Shown: piece after piece, positions 45,343 through 54,134 of the stretch
Layout: every line of letters begins with the position of its first letter
How positions within the stretch are numbered: position 1 is the first letter of the stretch
NCBI GenBank assembly: GCA_036796255.1
Contig: DAIRDH010000012.1
Coordinates: 1-64,000 of the forward strand
Direction: 5' to 3'
DNA length: 64,000 bases
From: T3Sed10-241 sp036796255
GTDB lineage: Bacteria; Bacteroidota; Bacteroidia; Flavobacteriales_D; Cryomorphaceae
The notes under the pieces: generated by a model
Told to the model about the DNA's origin: nothing
Databases searched by the model: none
Seen by the model: the letters and a program-made list of their open reading frames with translations, nothing else
Translations under genes and position numbers: made by a program

Positions 45343-46443
45343 CTATTTCATGACCGGTTTCACCTCATATAGCCTGGGCCAATACTTGCCTGTGATAAGC
45401 AGATTGCCATTGAGCGGATTGATCGCAATGCCATTGAGCACGTCCATATTGGGCGTGGTCTCTGCCCTATCCACCACACCACGGGCGCTGTAGCGGTTCA
45501 CTACAATTCCATTACCGGCGTCGATAGCAACAATCTCGGCAGTGGTGTATATGTTGGCATAGATCAATCCGTTGCTATATTCCAGTTCATTGAGTCGGGC
45601 TACATCGCCCCTGTCATCGAATACGCGGATACGACGTTTCTCCTCAAATGTCTCCGGATCGAGAAAATACAAGTAAGCCGAACCATCGGATATGATCAGT
45701 GAGGTGTCATTGTGGGTAAGGCCCCAACCCTCCCCTGTCCATGTATTGTAAGTGAATTCCTTGAGTGGCTCGAAATCGTCGAGGTTGTAGATGTATCCTT
45801 TGGCGGTCTTGTAAGTAAGTTGATAAAGCTTGTTCTCAAAAATAGTGATGCCTTCGCCAAAAATATCGGCCTTGTTGACCCGCTCGCGCAGCACTTCACC
45901 CGTTTTCATGTCCACCTGTCTGATACGCGACTCGCCGAGATTGCCAGTGCCTTCATAAAGGTAGCCTTCGTGAAAGAGCAAGCCTTGGGTAAATGCGCCC
46001 TTGTCATGCGGAAAGCGATTTTGCACTTCAAGCGCCCATATCTTTGGTGCATCGGCTGCAAGCACATCAAAATCCTTGAAGCGCATGCTGCTCTGCCCAT
46101 CTTCAAAGGTGGCGTCGATGCGGAGCTTGACATTGCCCCCTCCCGTTTCGATTGTCGGGAGCACGATACTTCCATCACTTGAATTTGCAAGAACTTGCCG
46201 CGTATCGGCCATGCTCACCCGCAGCCCTGTTATGGCAAACTCGCTACTGGCAGCCTGCACTTCGAAGCGAATGGTGTCTCCGTAAATCAGTTCGTCATTT
46301 GAGGCTTTGATGTTGATAGGTCGCTGGGCCGACTTTATGCCAGGCCTGTCAATACTTCGCTGAGTTGATTCGTCGGCGCATGCAGAAATCATCAAGGCAG
46401 CCACTGCAAAAAAAATGAATCGTTTGGAATTTCTATGCAACAT
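45343..46443 (-). CDS. Glutaminyl-peptide cyclotransferase, lipoprotein
   Basis: A 366-residue protein. The lipobox is MISAC (Cys22) and the body faces the periplasm. Residues about 120-360 match the glutamine cyclotransferase five-blade propeller (plant/bacterial type): FPHDKGAFTQGLLFHEGYLYEGTGNLGESRIRQ (split), TWTGEGWGLTHNDTSLIISDGSAYLYFLDPETFE and NELEYSNGLIYANIYTT. It turns N-terminal Gln of peptides into pyroglutamate. The start ATG 46443 overlaps the nnr stop by 11 nt, so the genes are coupled. Many exported proteins in this window would start with Gln after signal cleavage. Confidence 0.9.
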   Translation of the reverse strand: MLHRNSKRFIFFAVAALMISACADESTQRSIDRPGIKSAQRPINIKASNDELIYGDTIRFEVQAASSEFAITGLRVSMADTRQVLANSSDGSIVLPTIETGGGNVKLRIDATFEDGQSSMRFKDFDVLAADAPKIWALEVQNRFPHDKGAFTQGLLFHEGYLYEGTGNLGESRIRQVDMKTGEVLRERVNKADIFGEGITIFENKLYQLTYKTAKGYIYNLDDFEPLKEFTYNTWTGEGWGLTHNDTSLIISDGSAYLYFLDPETFEEKRRIRVFDDRGDVARLNELEYSNGLIYANIYTTAEIVAIDAGNGIVVNRYSARGVVDRAETTPNMDVLNGIAINPLNGNLLITGKYWPRLYEVKPVMK

Positions 46444-47983
46444 AGGTAAGTTCATTGAATGCCCTTCCCAAATATCGGGTGAGCGTAAGGGCGCTGAGCG
46501 ATTCAACGGAGTCATCGCCCGAAAGTGATAAATCGCCAGCGCGGCCATGGACATAAGTACCTAGCACCGCTGCTTCGAATGGCGTGTACCCGCAAGCCAG
46601 CAGGCCCGCAATCACACCAGTGAGCACATCGCCTGTGCCGCCGCTGGCCATACCGGGATTGCCGGTGCTGTTGACCCACACCTTGCCCTCAGGGGTGCTG
46701 GTGCTGGTATTTGCGCCTTTGAGCACTATATAAATACCGTGCTTCATGCTCAGTTCGCGCTGCCTTTCCATGCCTTCTTTGTGCGAGAGCTTCTCGCCAG
46801 TCAGCCTTGCAAATTCACCTGGATGCGGTGTGAGTATGCTGCCTTTCGGCAAAAATGCCAGCCAGGTTTTATGCTCCGCGATGAGGTTAAGCGCATCGGC
46901 ATCGAGCACCAGCGGTACTTTCGCTTCCTGAATCAGCAATTTCAATGCGCGGGCACTGTCTTCATGCTGTCCTAGGCCCGGGCCTACAGCAATGGCGCTG
47001 AAGTCATCGAGCTTTGGCAGTTGCGAAAAATGGGTTTCAGAAGGGTCGGTGGAGGTCATGGCCTCTGGGATGTGCGCGCCAACGTTGCTGAGGCCCGGTA
47101 GCGGACCGTGGGCTGTAACAAGACCGACGCCAGCGTTTACGCAGGCACGGGTGGCTAAGGCAAGCGCACCCCACTTGCCTGTACTGCCGCCAATAATCAG
47201 GGCATGTCCGTAGCTTCCCTTGTGGCTGAACCGCATACGTGGCTTGCGCAATTGCGCAGCTTCCATATCGCCGAGGAGATGATAATCAACCTCTACCCTA
47301 CGCATAAAGTCGGGGTGCAGGCCAATATCAAGAACGTGAACCTGCCCTATACTCTCGGCGTATTCGGCAAGGAAAAAAGCCAGCTTTGGACTTTGGAAAG
47401 TGAGTACATGCGCAGCCCTCACTGAAGGCGGCAGCTTTTTATCAAAATCACCGTCGGCATATACCCCACTGGGAAGGTCGATAGAGAGCACCTTGGCCCC
47501 TGAAACATTTATCGCCTCGATGGCATCTGCAACAAGGCCTTCAGCCGGCCGGTTGAGCCCTGAGCCCAGCAGCGCATCTATTAACACGGCACCTGAGTCG
47601 ATGGCGGGAATGTCTGCTTTCTTCTTGATGTGGATCACCTGCTTTTTTGCAGCAGCGCCCAGCTTCTCGTAATTGGTTTCGAAATCCTTGCTTGGCTTAT
47701 CGCTGTAGTGCACAATGAGCACTTCCACGTTGTAGCCGTTGCGCATCAGCATGCGCGCAATAGCAAGGCCATCACCTCCATTATTGCCAGGACCGCATAC
47801 TACGGTAAACAGCCACTCCCCCTCGCCCATGATGTGCGGAGGGAATAGGCCTGGTGCCTTTTCATAAATCCAATCGAAGCAAGCGCTTGCTGCGCGCTCC
47901 ATAAGGTCGATAGACTTGATGGGGGTGTGCTTAATGGTATAAGCATCGGCCTCTTTGATTTGAGCGGTACGCAGGATTTTCAA
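46433..47983 (-). CDS. nnr: Bifunctional NAD(P)H-hydrate epimerase / ADP-dependent dehydratase
   Basis: A 516-residue enzyme that repairs damaged NAD(P)H hydrates. Residues 1-215 are the YjeF_N epimerase (KILRTAQIKEADAYTIKHTP; GPGNNGGDGLAIARML; ALLGSGLNRP) and 225-510 the carbohydrate-kinase-like dehydratase (SHKGSYGHALIIGGSTGKWGALALA, split; GPGLGQHE; LTPHPGEFARLTG; NPGMASGGTGDVLTGVIAGLL). The start is TTG, as no ATG fits the conserved N-terminus. The glutaminyl cyclase gene overlaps its end. Confidence 0.95.
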   Translation of the reverse strand: MKILRTAQIKEADAYTIKHTPIKSIDLMERAASACFDWIYEKAPGLFPPHIMGEGEWLFTVVCGPGNNGGDGLAIARMLMRNGYNVEVLIVHYSDKPSKDFETNYEKLGAAAKKQVIHIKKKADIPAIDSGAVLIDALLGSGLNRPAEGLVADAIEAINVSGAKVLSIDLPSGVYADGDFDKKLPPSVRAAHVLTFQSPKLAFFLAEYAESIGQVHVLDIGLHPDFMRRVEVDYHLLGDMEAAQLRKPRMRFSHKGSYGHALIIGGSTGKWGALALATRACVNAGVGLVTAHGPLPGLSNVGAHIPEAMTSTDPSETHFSQLPKLDDFSAIAVGPGLGQHEDSARALKLLIQEAKVPLVLDADALNLIAEHKTWLAFLPKGSILTPHPGEFARLTGEKLSHKEGMERQRELSMKHGIYIVLKGANTSTSTPEGKVWVNSTGNPGMASGGTGDVLTGVIAGLLACGYTPFEAAVLGTYVHGRAGDLSLSGDDSVESLSALTLTRYLGRAFNELTYVA

Positions 47984-48013
47984 GGGAGAGAGATTAACTG
48001 ATTTCGGTAGGGG

Positions 48014-48892
48014 TTAAAAATAAAAGAACATAAAAATGGCACCTCCGGAATTGTCATTGTCCATGCGAAAAGCACTTGAGCCCCCTTCATCGGTAATGGT
48101 GGTTACAAATTGTTCATTGGTACCACCTACGGGTACTGTCCACTGCTCCGATACCACGCTTGAATTGCCCTGGTACATGAAGGCCATGCTAAAGCCATAT
48201 TCAAAACCGATGGACCATTTTGGAAACAAAAATATTTCAGCGCCTATAAAAGCCCTGCCGCCTATCGAAAAAGTGGTGCCTTTGTTGAACTCAGTGATGA
48301 AACCGCCTACCTCTGTGACTGTGGTGAGCTCGCGCGGATCGTCCTGAAACAAGAGCTCCCACTCCGTTCGGGTGGGATTGGTGCTCTGCGGTGTGATACT
48401 GTTGCCATATTCAAATCGATGGCGCTCAGTGCCAAATCCGAGCAAGCCTTCAACTCCATAAAAACCTTGAATCCGCGTGTTGCCTTTTCGTTTTTCAATA
48501 CCCAGCGATACAAATGCGTTGGTAAATGTACGGTTGTAAGTGTCTTCGACTGTGGTATTGGTGGGCTCATTGCTGAATTCAGGACTGAAATTGCGGTAGC
48601 TGTCAGCCAGAATACCCAAACGGAAGCCGGCGCGGTAGGCATAATCGTCTCTCTTAAATTTCTTACCTACAATGGCAAAATTGGAGCCGGTGAAATTGGC
48701 TGAGGGCGCTGGATTGAATCCATCTGAGAAAATATTTCCGACGTATTCCAAAAAGGGTGAGGCATCTACGCCAATAGCCCAGTCGCCTTCACGGGGTAGG
48801 AAGTACTCTCCTTTTTTAGAAACGGGCTGCGCAAAAGCTGCGCTGGCAATAAAGATGGCAATTAACAACAAGGGGGTACTTCGCATGGTCAT
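48014..48892 (-). CDS. Secreted outer-membrane beta-barrel protein, function unknown
   Basis: A 292-residue protein starting at ATG 48892 (TMRSTPLLL), with signal peptide ending AAFAQ; ATG 48886 is an alternative. The mature part is strand-rich with many aromatic turns (YAYRAGFRLGI; KWSIGFEYGFSMAFMY) and the final residues AIFMFFYF give the aromatic C-terminus of a barrel. No named domain was recognised. It lies 31 nt upstream of nnr and could be the first gene of that transcript. Confidence 0.65.
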   Translation of the reverse strand: MTMRSTPLLLIAIFIASAAFAQPVSKKGEYFLPREGDWAIGVDASPFLEYVGNIFSDGFNPAPSANFTGSNFAIVGKKFKRDDYAYRAGFRLGILADSYRNFSPEFSNEPTNTTVEDTYNRTFTNAFVSLGIEKRKGNTRIQGFYGVEGLLGFGTERHRFEYGNSITPQSTNPTRTEWELLFQDDPRELTTVTEVGGFITEFNKGTTFSIGGRAFIGAEIFLFPKWSIGFEYGFSMAFMYQGNSSVVSEQWTVPVGGTNEQFVTTITDEGGSSAFRMDNDNSGGAIFMFFYF

Positions 48893-48951
48893 GATGATTA
48901 TTTGTCCAAATAAAACTGCATTTCGTGGCAATTATTTCACTGTGATCTACT

Positions 48952-49608
48952 TTAGCCAGAAGTGGCCTTGTCGGGAAGCATGGGCACAAAACGAAAAACG
49001 CCGTGACTGCTCACTTCAAGCTCGCCATCTACGTGCTTGTGCACGCGGGTCATGGTTTGATCTTCGCCTTCTCCCACAGGCACTATCATCAGTCCACCAT
49101 CCTTGAGCTGCGGCAATAGCGACTTTGGAATTTCAGGAGCGCCACAGGTCACCAGAATCCTGTCGAACGGGGCGTAACCCGGAAGGCCCTTGTAGCCATC
49201 GCCGTAGAAAACTTTAATGGAAGGGTTGATATCGCGAAGTATGATCTGGGCTGTGCGGTAAAGCTGCTTTTGGCGCTCAATACTGAACACCTTCACTCCC
49301 AGTTTTGAGAGTACTGCCGCCTGATAGCCGCTGCCCGTGCCTATTTCGAGCACCTTCATGCCTGGCTTGAGATCGAGCATATCCGTCTGAAATGCAACGG
49401 TGTATGGCTGAGAAATCGTTTGCCCTGAGCCAATGGGAAAAGCCTTGTCGGTGTAAGCAAAAGACAGAAATGCAGAGTCGAAAAAGAAGTGACGCGGCAC
49501 CGACATCATCGCTTTCAGCACATCTTCATTGTCAATTCCCTTTTGCCGAAGCTCATCCATCAGCTGCCGGCGCAAGCCCTGGTGCTTAAATGTATCGATT
49601 GGTTTCAT
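48952..49608 (-). CDS. pcm: Protein-L-isoaspartate O-methyltransferase
   Basis: A 218-residue repair enzyme that methylates isoaspartyl residues with SAM. Family features: VPRHFFFDSAFLSFAYTD at 40-57, GQTISQPYTVAFQTDML, motif I VLEIGTGSGYQAAVLSKL (85-102), and GLPGYAPFDRILVTCGAPEIP. A box TACTTTAG (49615-49622, one mismatch to TAnnTTTG) ends 6 nt before the ATG. It is upstream of the barrel gene on the same strand. Confidence 0.95.
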   Translation of the reverse strand: MKPIDTFKHQGLRRQLMDELRQKGIDNEDVLKAMMSVPRHFFFDSAFLSFAYTDKAFPIGSGQTISQPYTVAFQTDMLDLKPGMKVLEIGTGSGYQAAVLSKLGVKVFSIERQKQLYRTAQIILRDINPSIKVFYGDGYKGLPGYAPFDRILVTCGAPEIPKSLLPQLKDGGLMIVPVGEGEDQTMTRVHKHVDGELEVSSHGVFRFVPMLPDKATSG

Positions 49609-49805
49609 GTGCCGCTAAAGTAGGCATTGTGTCATTTCCCCGGAAAGGGATTGAAAAAATTCATCCACAGAAGCTAAGTTCAAAAATAATTATCGGCAAT
49701 GCTTCGGCCGATGAGCTGGCGGCAATCTCGTCTTTCGACACATCTTAACAAAGTCGCTTGTTAATAAAAAGGAGCCGGCGCCCTGCGCACCCCTTGCTGA
49801 TGACC

Positions 49806-49813
49806 TACTTTTG
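49806..49813 (+). promoter_or_regulatory. -7 promoter box for the Gfo/Idh gene
   Basis: TACTTTTG, an exact TAnnTTTG match, 16 nt before the ATG at 49830. The rest of the 221-nt divergent gap holds only a short 6-bp hairpin near 49691. Confidence 0.55.
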
Positions 49814-49829
49814 TAAAAACAATTGAAAC

Positions 49830-50819
49830 ATGCTTAAAATAGGCGTACTTGGCGCGGGCCATTTGGGAAAAATCCACATCAAATTACTCAAGCAAATACC
49901 CGAATTTGAACTCGTCGGTTTTTTTGATCCGAACGAAGGCATGGCTGTGGAAGCCGCCCAAAAGCTCAATGTGCGCAAGTTTTCCACCATGGAGGCTTTG
50001 ATTGACGCAGTGGATGTGGTTGACATTGTAACCCCAACCTTAAGCCATTACGACTGCGCCGCCAAAGCCCTCCGTAAGTCAAAGCATATCTTTATTGAAA
50101 AGCCCATCACCAATACCATTGAAGAAGCCAAATCGCTAATTTCTTTGGTTCAGGAGGCGGATGTAAAGGCACAGGTAGGCCATGTGGAGCGCTTCAATCC
50201 AGCATTTACGGCAGTGCGCGAAAGCCTCGACAATCCAATGTTTATCGAAACCCATCGCCTTGCTCAATTCAATCCGAGGGGTACAGACGTGTCAGTGGTG
50301 CTCGACCTGATGATCCATGACCTGGACATCGTGCTGAGCGTGGTGAAAGCCAACATCAAGCGCATCAGCGCCAGCGGAGTGGCCATTGTAAGCGAGGAGC
50401 CCGATATTGCAAATGCCCGGCTAGAATTTGACAACGGATGCGTGGCCAATCTCACTGCCAGCCGCTTTTCGCTAAAAAACATGCGCAAGACGCGTTTCTT
50501 TCAGCGCAATGCTTACATCGCCGTCGATTTTCTAAAAAAGAGCTCAGAGGTAGTTCAAATGCGTGACATCGTTGGAGAGCTGGACCCATTCTCGATGAGC
50601 ATTGATCTCGGTGAAGGTAAAGGCCGCAAAGAGATTTTCTTTGAAAAGCCCAAAATTGAGGAAAACAACGCTATTCTGGATGAGCTGCAATCATTTGCGC
50701 ATGCCATACTCAATGACACAAGGCCCCCTGTAACAGTGGAAGATGGCTACAAAGCCCTCGACGTGGCCTACAAGATCATTGAAAAATTGAAGTACAGCTC
50801 CAATTCTCTGGAAAATTAA
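49830..50819 (+). CDS. Gfo/Idh/MocA family oxidoreductase
   Basis: A 329-residue protein with an N-terminal NAD(P)-binding fold (IGVLGAGHLGKIHIKLL, 4-20) and the family signature IEKPIT (90-95), followed by the C-terminal beta-sheet domain (HRLAQFNPRGTDVSVVLDLMIHDLDIVLSV, split; 148-177). Members oxidise or isomerise sugars or act in sugar-nucleotide synthesis. It precedes the lipoprotein/sugar-transferase pair but has a separate downstream promoter, so joint action in surface polysaccharide synthesis is possible but not shown. Confidence 0.9.
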   Translation: MLKIGVLGAGHLGKIHIKLLKQIPEFELVGFFDPNEGMAVEAAQKLNVRKFSTMEALIDAVDVVDIVTPTLSHYDCAAKALRKSKHIFIEKPITNTIEEAKSLISLVQEADVKAQVGHVERFNPAFTAVRESLDNPMFIETHRLAQFNPRGTDVSVVLDLMIHDLDIVLSVVKANIKRISASGVAIVSEEPDIANARLEFDNGCVANLTASRFSLKNMRKTRFFQRNAYIAVDFLKKSSEVVQMRDIVGELDPFSMSIDLGEGKGRKEIFFEKPKIEENNAILDELQSFAHAILNDTRPPVTVEDGYKALDVAYKIIEKLKYSSNSLEN

Positions 50820-50905
50820 CATCGCGTACAATCTGATTCGACATTTTGCGTTATTTCTTTGTCTTTGCCTTTAGAGGGTTTAAAACCAGAGCCCTTTTAA
50901 AAGTT

Positions 50906-50913
50906 TACCTTTG
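50906..50913 (+). promoter_or_regulatory. -7 promoter box for the lipoprotein/sugar-transferase operon
   Basis: TACCTTTG, an exact TAnnTTTG match, 24 nt before ATG 50938. An in-frame codon at 50911 lies inside the box and cannot be the start. Confidence 0.6.
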
Positions 50914-50937
50914 CGCCCCGAAATCCAATCTTTGCGA

Positions 50938-51801
50938 ATGACCAAAGTCTTTTTGCTTACACCATTGGTCCTCATGCTTTCTGCATGCAGCCTTTTTGAA
51001 CAGGACGACAACGTACCGAGCTTTATACACGTTTCCTACCCTGATCTTGTCACCGATGCGGCGACCCAAGGTGATGCAAGCCATGGAATTACAGACATAC
51101 ACGTTTTTGCCGATGAAGACTTCGTGGGTTCATTTGAACTGCCGGCCACTGTTGCCATCCTGAAAAGTGGGGTGACTACCATCAATATTTCCGGCGGCGT
51201 AAGAAACAATGGCATTTCCAGTCAAAGGATTATTTATCCATTCTACGCGCCCACCATTTTTGAAAAAGAACTTATTCCAGCTTCCGTATTGGACATTACC
51301 CCTGACAGTACGGTTGTCTTCGAATATTTTTCCAATGCATTAAACATCTTTTTTGAAGGATTCGAGAATCCCAGCAATTCGCTGATCACAACCGACGACA
51401 ATAATGCTTCTGTTCAAATACAATCAGAAGAAGTAAGGAGCGGTCTAAGCAGCACCAGAATAACGCTTAACCCCGATCAGGACTATTACGAGGTCAACAC
51501 CGGATGGGAGGTTGGAAATATCCCTCAGGGAAGAATCGCCTATTTCGAAATTGATTTTAAAGGCAACAATCCATTGGAGATTGGCTTGGTGAGGCTGGGC
51601 AATAATCCGCAAAAGAGGTTTGTACTCGGGCTCAACCCACAGGAGGAGTGGACAAAAGTGTATGTGGAACTCACCGCAGACCTTGCACAGTTTGTGGCTA
51701 CACAACAATTCAGAATTTATTTGGAAAGCAGGCTGCAGCCAGGGGCCACGCAGGCTGAGATGTACATTGACAATTTGAGATTGGTGTATCCGGCAAACTG
51801 A
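50938..51801 (+). CDS. Lipoprotein translationally coupled to a sugar transferase
   Basis: A 287-residue protein. The lipobox is LSAC (Cys17). Residues 25-130 form a beta-rich first part; residues 135-287 (FFEGFENPSN ... ITLNPDQDYYEVNTGWEV ... YIDNLRLVYP) look like a jelly-roll of carbohydrate-binding-module type, though no exact family was recognised. Its TGA stop overlaps the next ATG (TGATG), so translation is linked to the polyprenyl sugar transferase. A role in binding or tethering surface glycan is a reasonable inference. Confidence 0.7.
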   Translation: MTKVFLLTPLVLMLSACSLFEQDDNVPSFIHVSYPDLVTDAATQGDASHGITDIHVFADEDFVGSFELPATVAILKSGVTTINISGGVRNNGISSQRIIYPFYAPTIFEKELIPASVLDITPDSTVVFEYFSNALNIFFEGFENPSNSLITTDDNNASVQIQSEEVRSGLSSTRITLNPDQDYYEVNTGWEVGNIPQGRIAYFEIDFKGNNPLEIGLVRLGNNPQKRFVLGLNPQEEWTKVYVELTADLAQFVATQQFRIYLESRLQPGATQAEMYIDNLRLVYPAN

Positions 51802-53213
51802 TGAACAAACGTCTACAAATCATAAAATACATCACTGCCGACTTGCTGAGCGCATTGCTTGCCTGGACTGCATTTTATGTATACCGCAAGCTTTACATAG
51901 AGCCAGATAAATTTGGATACGCTGTTCCGGTTGATTTTGATCAACGGTTTGTTATCGCTGCGCTTCTGATTCCACTTTTTTGGTTGTCGCTGTATGCCCT
52001 TCTCGGAATGTACAACAATATATACCGACGATACCGGGTCCGCGAACTTGGCCAGGTCATTTTGGCGACCTGTCTGGGGGTTATCATTCTTTTCTTCGCG
52101 CTCCTTCTGGATGATGAAGTAGCCAATTACAGCTATTACTATGAGAGCATATTTGCGCTGCTATGCTTTCATTTTTTCATCACATTTATTCCGCGGTTCT
52201 TTCTCACCTCCCGCACAGTTAAGCTTATTCACAACAATATACTTGGCTTCAACACCATCATCGTGGGCGGCAATGAAGAGGCGCTGAATGTGTACCGCGA
52301 AATGCGCGACATGCGTCCCGCACCGGGATTTAAGTTTGTGGGCTATGTGAGCGTGAACGGAAAGGATATGCTCTTGCAAGATGAACTCAAATGGCTGGGC
52401 CAGATCAAGGACATGAAGCGCGTAGCCAAAGAAGAAGAAATTGAGGAAGTGATTATCGCAATTGAATCATCGGAACACAAGAATCTCGGCTCCATCATCA
52501 ACGAACTTGAAGGCCTGAACCTTACCATCAAAATAATTCCCGATATCTATGACATCCTTTCCGGATCGGTTAAAATGACAAGCATTTTTGGCGTTCCGCT
52601 GGTTCAAATCAATACGGAGATCATGCCTTCCTGGCAATTTTTCCTCAAGCGAACCATGGACTTTGTGGGCTCCATATTTGCCATCATCCTGCTCTCGCCG
52701 GTCTACCTCGTGCTGGCTATTTTGGTAAAGCTCTCATCTCCAGGACCAGTTATCTATAAACAAGAGCGTATTGGCCAATTCAATAAGCCTTTCTACATTT
52801 TTAAATTCAGGTCAATGTGCATGGATGCCGAAAACGATGGCCCGCAACTTTCCAGCAGCAACGACCCTAGAATCACGCCTATAGGGAGCTTTATGCGAAA
52901 AACGCGGCTCGATGAACTGCCACAGTTTTTCAACGTGCTGCGCGGCGAGATGAGCCTTGTGGGACCCCGGCCTGAAAGGCAGTTTTATATTGACCAAATC
53001 ATGGAGGTGGCCCCGCATTACCGGCATTTACAGAAAGTGAAACCCGGCATCACCAGCTGGGGACAAGTTAAATACGGCTATGCCGAAAATGTGGATCAAA
53101 TGGTGCAGCGCCTGAAGTACGACGTGCTTTACATCGAGAATATGTCGCTGGCCATCGACTTAAAAATATTGGGCTATACTGTGCTCACCATCCTCAAAGG
53201 ATCCGGAAAATAA
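51801..53213 (+). CDS. Polyprenyl-phosphate sugar-1-phosphate transferase (WcaJ/EpsE type)
   Basis: A 470-residue inner-membrane protein. Four N-terminal helices (about 10-140) and a soluble CoA-binding-like domain (NTIIVGGNEEALNVYREM, about 151-168) precede the bacterial sugar transferase domain (about 275-470): KRTMDFVGSIFAIILLSPVY, the PGPVIYKQERIG motif, FKFRSMCMDA, TRLDELPQFFNVLRGEMSLVGPRPE (split) and KPGITSWGQVKYG. It adds the first sugar phosphate to undecaprenyl phosphate to start exopolysaccharide or O-unit synthesis. No glycosyltransferase cluster follows, so later steps are encoded elsewhere. Confidence 0.93.
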   Translation: MNKRLQIIKYITADLLSALLAWTAFYVYRKLYIEPDKFGYAVPVDFDQRFVIAALLIPLFWLSLYALLGMYNNIYRRYRVRELGQVILATCLGVIILFFALLLDDEVANYSYYYESIFALLCFHFFITFIPRFFLTSRTVKLIHNNILGFNTIIVGGNEEALNVYREMRDMRPAPGFKFVGYVSVNGKDMLLQDELKWLGQIKDMKRVAKEEEIEEVIIAIESSEHKNLGSIINELEGLNLTIKIIPDIYDILSGSVKMTSIFGVPLVQINTEIMPSWQFFLKRTMDFVGSIFAIILLSPVYLVLAILVKLSSPGPVIYKQERIGQFNKPFYIFKFRSMCMDAENDGPQLSSSNDPRITPIGSFMRKTRLDELPQFFNVLRGEMSLVGPRPERQFYIDQIMEVAPHYRHLQKVKPGITSWGQVKYGYAENVDQMVQRLKYDVLYIENMSLAIDLKILGYTVLTILKGSGK

Positions 53214-53237
53214 AACATCAATTCAAATCATATCACT

Positions 53238-54134
53238 ATGAAAAATATTTCTGTAATCGGAGCTGGCACCATGGGCAATGGCATCGCACACGTTTTTGCA
53301 CAAAGCGGTTATGACGTCACCCTGATCGATGTATCGGAACAAGCACTGGGCAAAGCGCTTCAGACCATCGAAAAGAACCTGGAACGCATGCTGGCGAAGG
53401 AAAAAATCAGCGCCGCCGATATGGATGCCACACTGTCGCGCCTCAAAACCAGTACCGACCTTGCCACCGGCGTATCATCAGCCGATCTTGTGGTGGAAGC
53501 GGCCACTGAAAACGCCTCACTCAAGGCAAAAATATTCAAAGACATGGATGCATCCGCTCCGGCACATTGCATCCTGGCCACCAATACCTCATCGATCTCC
53601 ATCACGCAAATTGCAGCGCATACTTCCCGTCCTGACAAGGTAATCGGCATGCACTTCATGAATCCGGTTCCCATCATGAAGCTGGTGGAAGTGATCCGCG
53701 GCTATGCCACGAGCGACGAAGTGACAGCGCGCATCATGGAGCTTTCGCAAAAGCTGGACAAAGTGCCAACAGAGGTAAACGATTTCCCCGGCTTTGTGGC
53801 CAACCGCATACTGATGCCGATGATCAATGAAGCCATCATAAGCCTGCAAGAGGGCGTGGCTGGCGTGGAAGAAATCGATACGGTGATGAAGCTGGGCATG
53901 GCGCACCCCATGGGTCCTCTGCAATTGGCTGACTTTATAGGCCTCGATGTGTGTCTCAGCATACTGCGTGTAATGCACGAAGGTTTTGGCAATCCAAAAT
54001 ATGCACCTTGCGCGCTTCTTGTCAATATGGTGAGTGCGGGTAAACTAGGTGTAAAAAGCGGTGAAGGCTTCTACGCCTACACACCTGGAAGCAAAGATTT
54101 GGTGGTGAGCCCGAAGTTCAAAAAGCAGGCTTAA
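53238..54134 (+). CDS. hbd: 3-hydroxybutyryl-CoA dehydrogenase
   Basis: A 298-residue enzyme that interconverts 3-hydroxybutyryl-CoA and acetoacetyl-CoA with NAD(H). The N-terminal motif is ISVIGAGTMGNGIAHVFAQSG (split; 4-24); the catalytic region holds TNTSSISITQIA and GMHFMNPVPIMKLVEVI, and the C-terminal domain NDFPGFVANRILMPMINEAI. It follows the sugar transferase by 24 nt, with which it has no obvious link. Its last 4 nt overlap the convergent DUF4294 gene. Confidence 0.95.
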   Translation: MKNISVIGAGTMGNGIAHVFAQSGYDVTLIDVSEQALGKALQTIEKNLERMLAKEKISAADMDATLSRLKTSTDLATGVSSADLVVEAATENASLKAKIFKDMDASAPAHCILATNTSSISITQIAAHTSRPDKVIGMHFMNPVPIMKLVEVIRGYATSDEVTARIMELSQKLDKVPTEVNDFPGFVANRILMPMINEAIISLQEGVAGVEEIDTVMKLGMAHPMGPLQLADFIGLDVCLSILRVMHEGFGNPKYAPCALLVNMVSAGKLGVKSGEGFYAYTPGSKDLVVSPKFKKQA

